This document shows, one piece after another, positions 11,601 through 14,068 of a stretch of DNA of 14,068 nucleotides. The stretch is from positions 1 to 14,068 of the forward strand of contig JBHJOF010000032.1 in assembly GCA_050330055.1 (NCBI GenBank), in the 5' to 3' direction. The stretch comes from JBHJOF01 sp050330055. GTDB taxonomy: Bacteria > Pseudomonadota > Alphaproteobacteria > Kiloniellales > JAKSDN01. Below the pieces are notes generated by a model, which was given only the letters and a program-made list of their open reading frames with translations, was not told the DNA's origin and searched no databases. Both the position numbers and the translations under genes were made by a program. The stretch's first letter is position 1; each line of letters opens with the position of its first letter.

Positions 11601-13814
11601 ATGCCTGAGCTGTTGCTGGAACTATTGTCGGAGGAGATTCCGGCGCGCATGCAGGCGCGGGCGGCAGATGACTTGCGGCCCCTGGTGACCGGGAAGCTTA
11701 ATGCGGCGGGCCTGACCTACAAGGACGCGCGGAGCTACGTTACGCCGCGGCGACTCGTGCTGGTGGTGCAGGGCTTGCCCGAGCGGCAGCCCGACGTGAC
11801 CGAGGAGAAGAAGGGCCCCAAGGTCGGCGCACCCGAGCAGGCCGTGCAGGGCTTCCTCAAGGCGAACGGCCTGGCCGAGATCGGCGAGGCCGAGGTGCGC
11901 GAGACCGACAAGGGCCGCTTCTATTTCGCGGTGCGCCAGGTGGCGGGCCGGCCGACCGCCGAGGTGCTGACCGACATCGTCATTGCCGCGGCCGAGGCAT
12001 TGCCCTGGCCGAAGTCGATGCGCTGGGGCTCGACCACGGGCCGCTGGGTGCGGCCGCTCTGGTCGGTGCTGGCCATGCTCGACGGCGCGCCGCTCAAGGG
12101 CGCGCTGGCGCTGGGCGACGCGCAGAAGGACGATGCCAATATCTACTGGTTCGGCAACCGCACCATGGGCCATCGCTTCCTGGCGCCGGAGCCTTTCAGC
12201 GTTACCTCCTTTGCCGACTACCGCGACAGGCTGCGCGCCGCCAAGGTGATGATCGATCGCGACGAGCGCCGCCGCGTGATCGCCGAGGGCGCCGCGGCGC
12301 TGGTCGAGTCGCAGGGCCTGCGGCTGCGCGACGACCAGGGCCTCCTGGAAGAGGTCACGGGGCTGGTCGAATGGCCTGTCGTGCTGATGGGCGAGATCGA
12401 TCAGGCCTACATGGACCTGCCGCCCGAAGTGCTGACCACCTCGATGAGCCACCATCAGAAGTATTTCTCGACAACGGACGGCGACGGCAGGCTGGCCGCG
12501 CGCTTCGTTGTCGTGGCCAATATGGAGACCCTCGACAAGGGCGCGACCATCGTCGCCGGCAACGAGCGCGTGCTGCGCGCCCGCCTGGCCGACGCGCGCT
12601 TCTTCTGGGGCCAGGACCGCAAGCGCTCGCTCCCCAGCCGCGCGCCCGAGCTGAAGGAGATCGTGTTCCACGCCAAGCTCGGCACGCTCGACGAGAAGGC
12701 TGACCGCATGGAGGCGCTGGCGGTCGCGATCGCCAAGCATGTGCCGGGTGCGGATGGCGACCGCGTGCGCTCGGCGGCGCGGCTCGCCAAGGCCGACCTG
12801 ACCACCGGCATGGTCGGCGAGTTCCCCGAGCTGCAGGGCGTCATGGGCCGCTACTACGCGCTCGCCGACGGCGAGCACCCCGAGGTGGCCCGCGCCATCG
12901 CCGAGCACTATTCGCCCTTGGGCCCGAGCGACCGTTGCCCGAGCGAGCCGGTGTCGGTGGCGGTCGCGCTGGCCGACAAGATCGACACCCTGGTCGGCTT
13001 CTGGGAAATCGGCGAGAAGCCAACTGGCTCTAAGGATCCCTACGCGCTGCGCCGCGCGGGACTAGGTGTTATCAGGCTCATTCTAGAAAACCAAATTAGG
13101 GTTCCGCTGGCGGATGTTTTTAGAAGAGGCAGAGAGCTGATTGACGTAGACCGTCTTGAACGAGAGCGCGGGCTAAGAGTGGCAAAAGAGGCACTTGGTC
13201 CTGGCGGGTTCGTCGGCCAGGGTCATCCAGCTAAACTATTTGTGGGAAGGAAAAAGCCGGGCTGGGCAAAGGAAATCGATCAAAGGGCTCTTGAGCTTCT
13301 CGAATTTCTGGAAGATCGCTTAAAGGTTCTACTGCGCGACAAGGGCGTGCGCCACGACTTGATCGCTGCCGTGTTCGCGCTTGGCGGCGAGGACGACCTG
13401 GTGCGCGTGTTGGAGCGGGTCAAGGCGCTGGAGCGCTTCCTGGCGAGCGACGACGGTGCCAACCTGCTGGTGGCCTACCGGCGCGCGGCCAACATCGTGC
13501 GCATCGAGGAGAAGAAGGACAAGACGCGCTACGACGGCGCGCCCGACGAGGGCCGCCTGAGTGCGGCGGAGGAGCGCGAGCTGGCTGAGGCCCTGCAGCA
13601 GTCGGCCGCGACGGCGCGCCCGGCCTTGCAGGCCGAGGACTTCACCGGCGCCATGGCCGCGCTCGCCAGGCTGCGCCGGCCGGTCGACGACTTCTTCGAC
13701 AAGGTGACGGTCAACTGCGAGGAGCCGGACCTGCGGGCGAACCGTTTACGTTTGCTTAGCCGGATCGGCGCGACGCTGGGCGAGGTCGCCGATTTTTCCA
13801 GGATCGAGGGTTAG
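11601..13814 (+). CDS. glyS: glycyl-tRNA synthetase beta subunit
   Basis: The 737-residue beta subunit, which binds tRNA-Gly and completes the alpha2beta2 enzyme with GlyQ. ATG 11601 gives the family start 'MPELLLELLSEEIPARMQ'; a TTG two codons earlier is less likely. Seen: 'RWGSTTGRWVRPLWSVLAML', 'VLTTSMSHHQKYFST', 'KADLTTGMVGEFPELQGVMG', 'KPTGSKDPYALRRAGLGVIR', and the C-terminal DALR-like anticodon-binding part ending 'CEEPDLRANRLRLLSRIGA'. It is about 45 residues longer than E. coli GlyS (689); the extra length falls between 'LILENQIRVPLADV' and 'FLEDRLKVLLRDKGVRHDL'. That same part (13019-13335) has lower GC and different codons than the rest of the gene. No Shine-Dalgarno is visible; the start codon is overlapped by the end of a short upstream frame. 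Confidence 0.98.
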   Translation: MPELLLELLSEEIPARMQARAADDLRPLVTGKLNAAGLTYKDARSYVTPRRLVLVVQGLPERQPDVTEEKKGPKVGAPEQAVQGFLKANGLAEIGEAEVRETDKGRFYFAVRQVAGRPTAEVLTDIVIAAAEALPWPKSMRWGSTTGRWVRPLWSVLAMLDGAPLKGALALGDAQKDDANIYWFGNRTMGHRFLAPEPFSVTSFADYRDRLRAAKVMIDRDERRRVIAEGAAALVESQGLRLRDDQGLLEEVTGLVEWPVVLMGEIDQAYMDLPPEVLTTSMSHHQKYFSTTDGDGRLAARFVVVANMETLDKGATIVAGNERVLRARLADARFFWGQDRKRSLPSRAPELKEIVFHAKLGTLDEKADRMEALAVAIAKHVPGADGDRVRSAARLAKADLTTGMVGEFPELQGVMGRYYALADGEHPEVARAIAEHYSPLGPSDRCPSEPVSVAVALADKIDTLVGFWEIGEKPTGSKDPYALRRAGLGVIRLILENQIRVPLADVFRRGRELIDVDRLERERGLRVAKEALGPGGFVGQGHPAKLFVGRKKPGWAKEIDQRALELLEFLEDRLKVLLRDKGVRHDLIAAVFALGGEDDLVRVLERVKALERFLASDDGANLLVAYRRAANIVRIEEKKDKTRYDGAPDEGRLSAAEERELAEALQQSAATARPALQAEDFTGAMAALARLRRPVDDFFDKVTVNCEEPDLRANRLRLLSRIGATLGEVADFSRIEG
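13019..13335 (+). other. composition patch within glyS (mosaic segment)
   Basis: By hand count, 13081-13320 is 51% G+C (123 of 240), against 72% in 12901-12960 and 70% in 13381-13440. AGA/AGG occurs eight times and CTA five times, codons that the rest of the gene avoids. The reading frame is intact. Both edges fall in conserved protein blocks (KPTGSKDPYALRRAG and DRLKVLLRDKGVRHDL), as expected for homologous exchange; a chimeric assembly would look the same. Confidence 0.8.
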
Positions 13815-13850
13815 GTTGGATTCACTGTCCGTTGATGCGCGACCGGGTGG

Positions 13851-13879
13851 CCTCACCCTTCGACAGGCTCAGGGTGAGG
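13851..13879 (-). repeat. REP-like palindrome A
   Basis: A 29-bp palindrome: CCTCACCCT, an 11-base centre, AGGGTGAGG (9-bp perfect stem). The centre on the minus strand contains GAGCCTGTCGA. This type of sequence is widely dispersed between genes in alphaproteobacteria (from memory). It lies 36 bases after the glyS stop, inverted to palindrome B. Confidence 0.85.
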
Positions 13880-13902
13880 TTGAGTGCGCGCAGCTGGCGC
13901 GC

Positions 13903-13931
13903 CCTCATGCTGAGCTTGTCGAAGCATGAGG
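13903..13931 (+). repeat. REP-like palindrome B
   Basis: A 29-bp palindrome: CCTCATGCT, centre GAGCTTGTCGA, AGCATGAGG. Compared with the reverse complement of palindrome A it differs at two stem positions, each matched by a compensating change in the other arm, and at one loop base. The 23-base spacer between A and B contains a further GCGCGC-AGCTG-GCGCGC hairpin (13886-13902). The array ends 57 bases before ppdK. Confidence 0.85.
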
Positions 13932-13988
13932 CCGCGGACGATCGTCAATGATAAGCTTTAGAGACTAGTGGCGGGGATGTAAGAGAAG

Positions 13989-14068
13989 ATGAGCAAATGG
14001 GTCTACGCCTTCGGGGGCGGCAAGGCGGAGGGCGGCGCCGACATGAAGGGGCTGCTCGGCGGCAAGGG
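13989..14068 (+). CDS. ppdK: pyruvate, phosphate dikinase, N-terminal fragment (3' end outside window)
   Basis: The first 26 residues, 'MSKWVYAFGGGKAEGGADMK' then GLLGGKG, match the start of pyruvate phosphate dikinase, which interconverts pyruvate + ATP + Pi and phosphoenolpyruvate + AMP + PPi. The N-terminal nucleotide-binding domain begins with this Gly-rich K-GLLGGKG segment. An A/G-rich stretch (aagagaag) precedes the ATG. It lies downstream of glyS on the same strand, a known alphaproteobacterial order, but is separated by 174 bases with two REP-like palindromes, so it may be transcribed separately. Truncated by the window edge. Confidence 0.93.
   Translation, partial: MSKWVYAFGGGKAEGGADMKGLLGGK

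Noticed and set aside
11402..11608. 68-codon frame between DUF559 and glyS as a true protein
   Set aside because: Most of it is translated repeat (R2 and R3) with no domain; kept only as a possible translational bridge, not as a gene.
11622..12908. Open frame of 428 codons antisense to glyS
   Set aside because: Arg/His/Gly/Ala-rich shadow of glyS in high-GC DNA; no family features and no start signals.

Overview
The window is GC-rich chromosomal DNA from an alphaproteobacterium, most likely of the Rhodospirillales/Kiloniellales type. This rests on a DUF2336 gene, a TRAP transporter, a long-chain polyprenyl diphosphate synthase divergent from a DUF2007 / TrmN6-like methyltransferase / S49 peptidase run, the alpha2beta2-type glycyl-tRNA synthetase pair glyQ-glyS, and ppdK directly after glyS. 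I know this gene order from that class; no database search was made.

Layout. Positions 1-1164 (+) hold the 3' end of a SUMF1/FGE-fold gene and a His-rich conserved protein of unknown role. Positions 1376-2491 (+) hold a DUF2336 protein, which meets a three-gene TRAP operon (dctP-dctQ-dctM, minus strand, 5756 to 2593) at a shared palindromic terminator. The TRAP binding protein resembles the 2-oxoacid/monocarboxylate (TakP-like) group. A tRNA-Pro(CGG) gene with a good sigma70-type promoter follows at 6019-6095. The polyprenyl diphosphate synthase (minus, 7322 to 6291) is divergent from DUF2007 and the methyltransferase, which overlap by four bases. Then come a half-length S49 protease, a small membrane-anchored zinc-ribbon protein, glyQ, a DUF559 nuclease-like gene, glyS and the first 80 bases of ppdK.

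The most unusual part is the glyQ-glyS junction. Two genes for subunits of one enzyme are separated by about 620 bases that hold a lone DUF559 (Vsr-like, PD-(D/E)XK-type) gene bounded by three near-identical 36-bp GC-rich repeats: R1 forward, R2 inverted, R3 forward. R1 and R2 flank the nuclease gene as inverted repeats, and R1 and R3 are the outer limits of the insertion. Each repeat carries a C-rich/G-rich hairpin and a G-quadruplex-type motif. Reading frames run unbroken through the insert by overlapping stop/start codons (TGATG, ATGA, and an 8-base overlap with glyS), so the element may have kept glyQ-glyS translation coupled.

Other signals: a segment of glyS of about 300 bases (13019-13335) has clearly lower GC and different codons than the rest of the gene (recombination patch or assembly chimera). 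Two 29-bp REP-like palindromes with compensatory changes lie between glyS and ppdK. Three genes carry young in-frame 12-15-bp tandem repeats. There is a strong hairpin between dctP and dctQ, and an inverted repeat that would mask the CCA end of the tRNA-Pro precursor. No CRISPR array, rRNA gene or recognisable insertion sequence is present. No gene-free stretch exceeds 300 bases; the longest is 5757-6018, which holds the dctP leader and the tRNA promoter.
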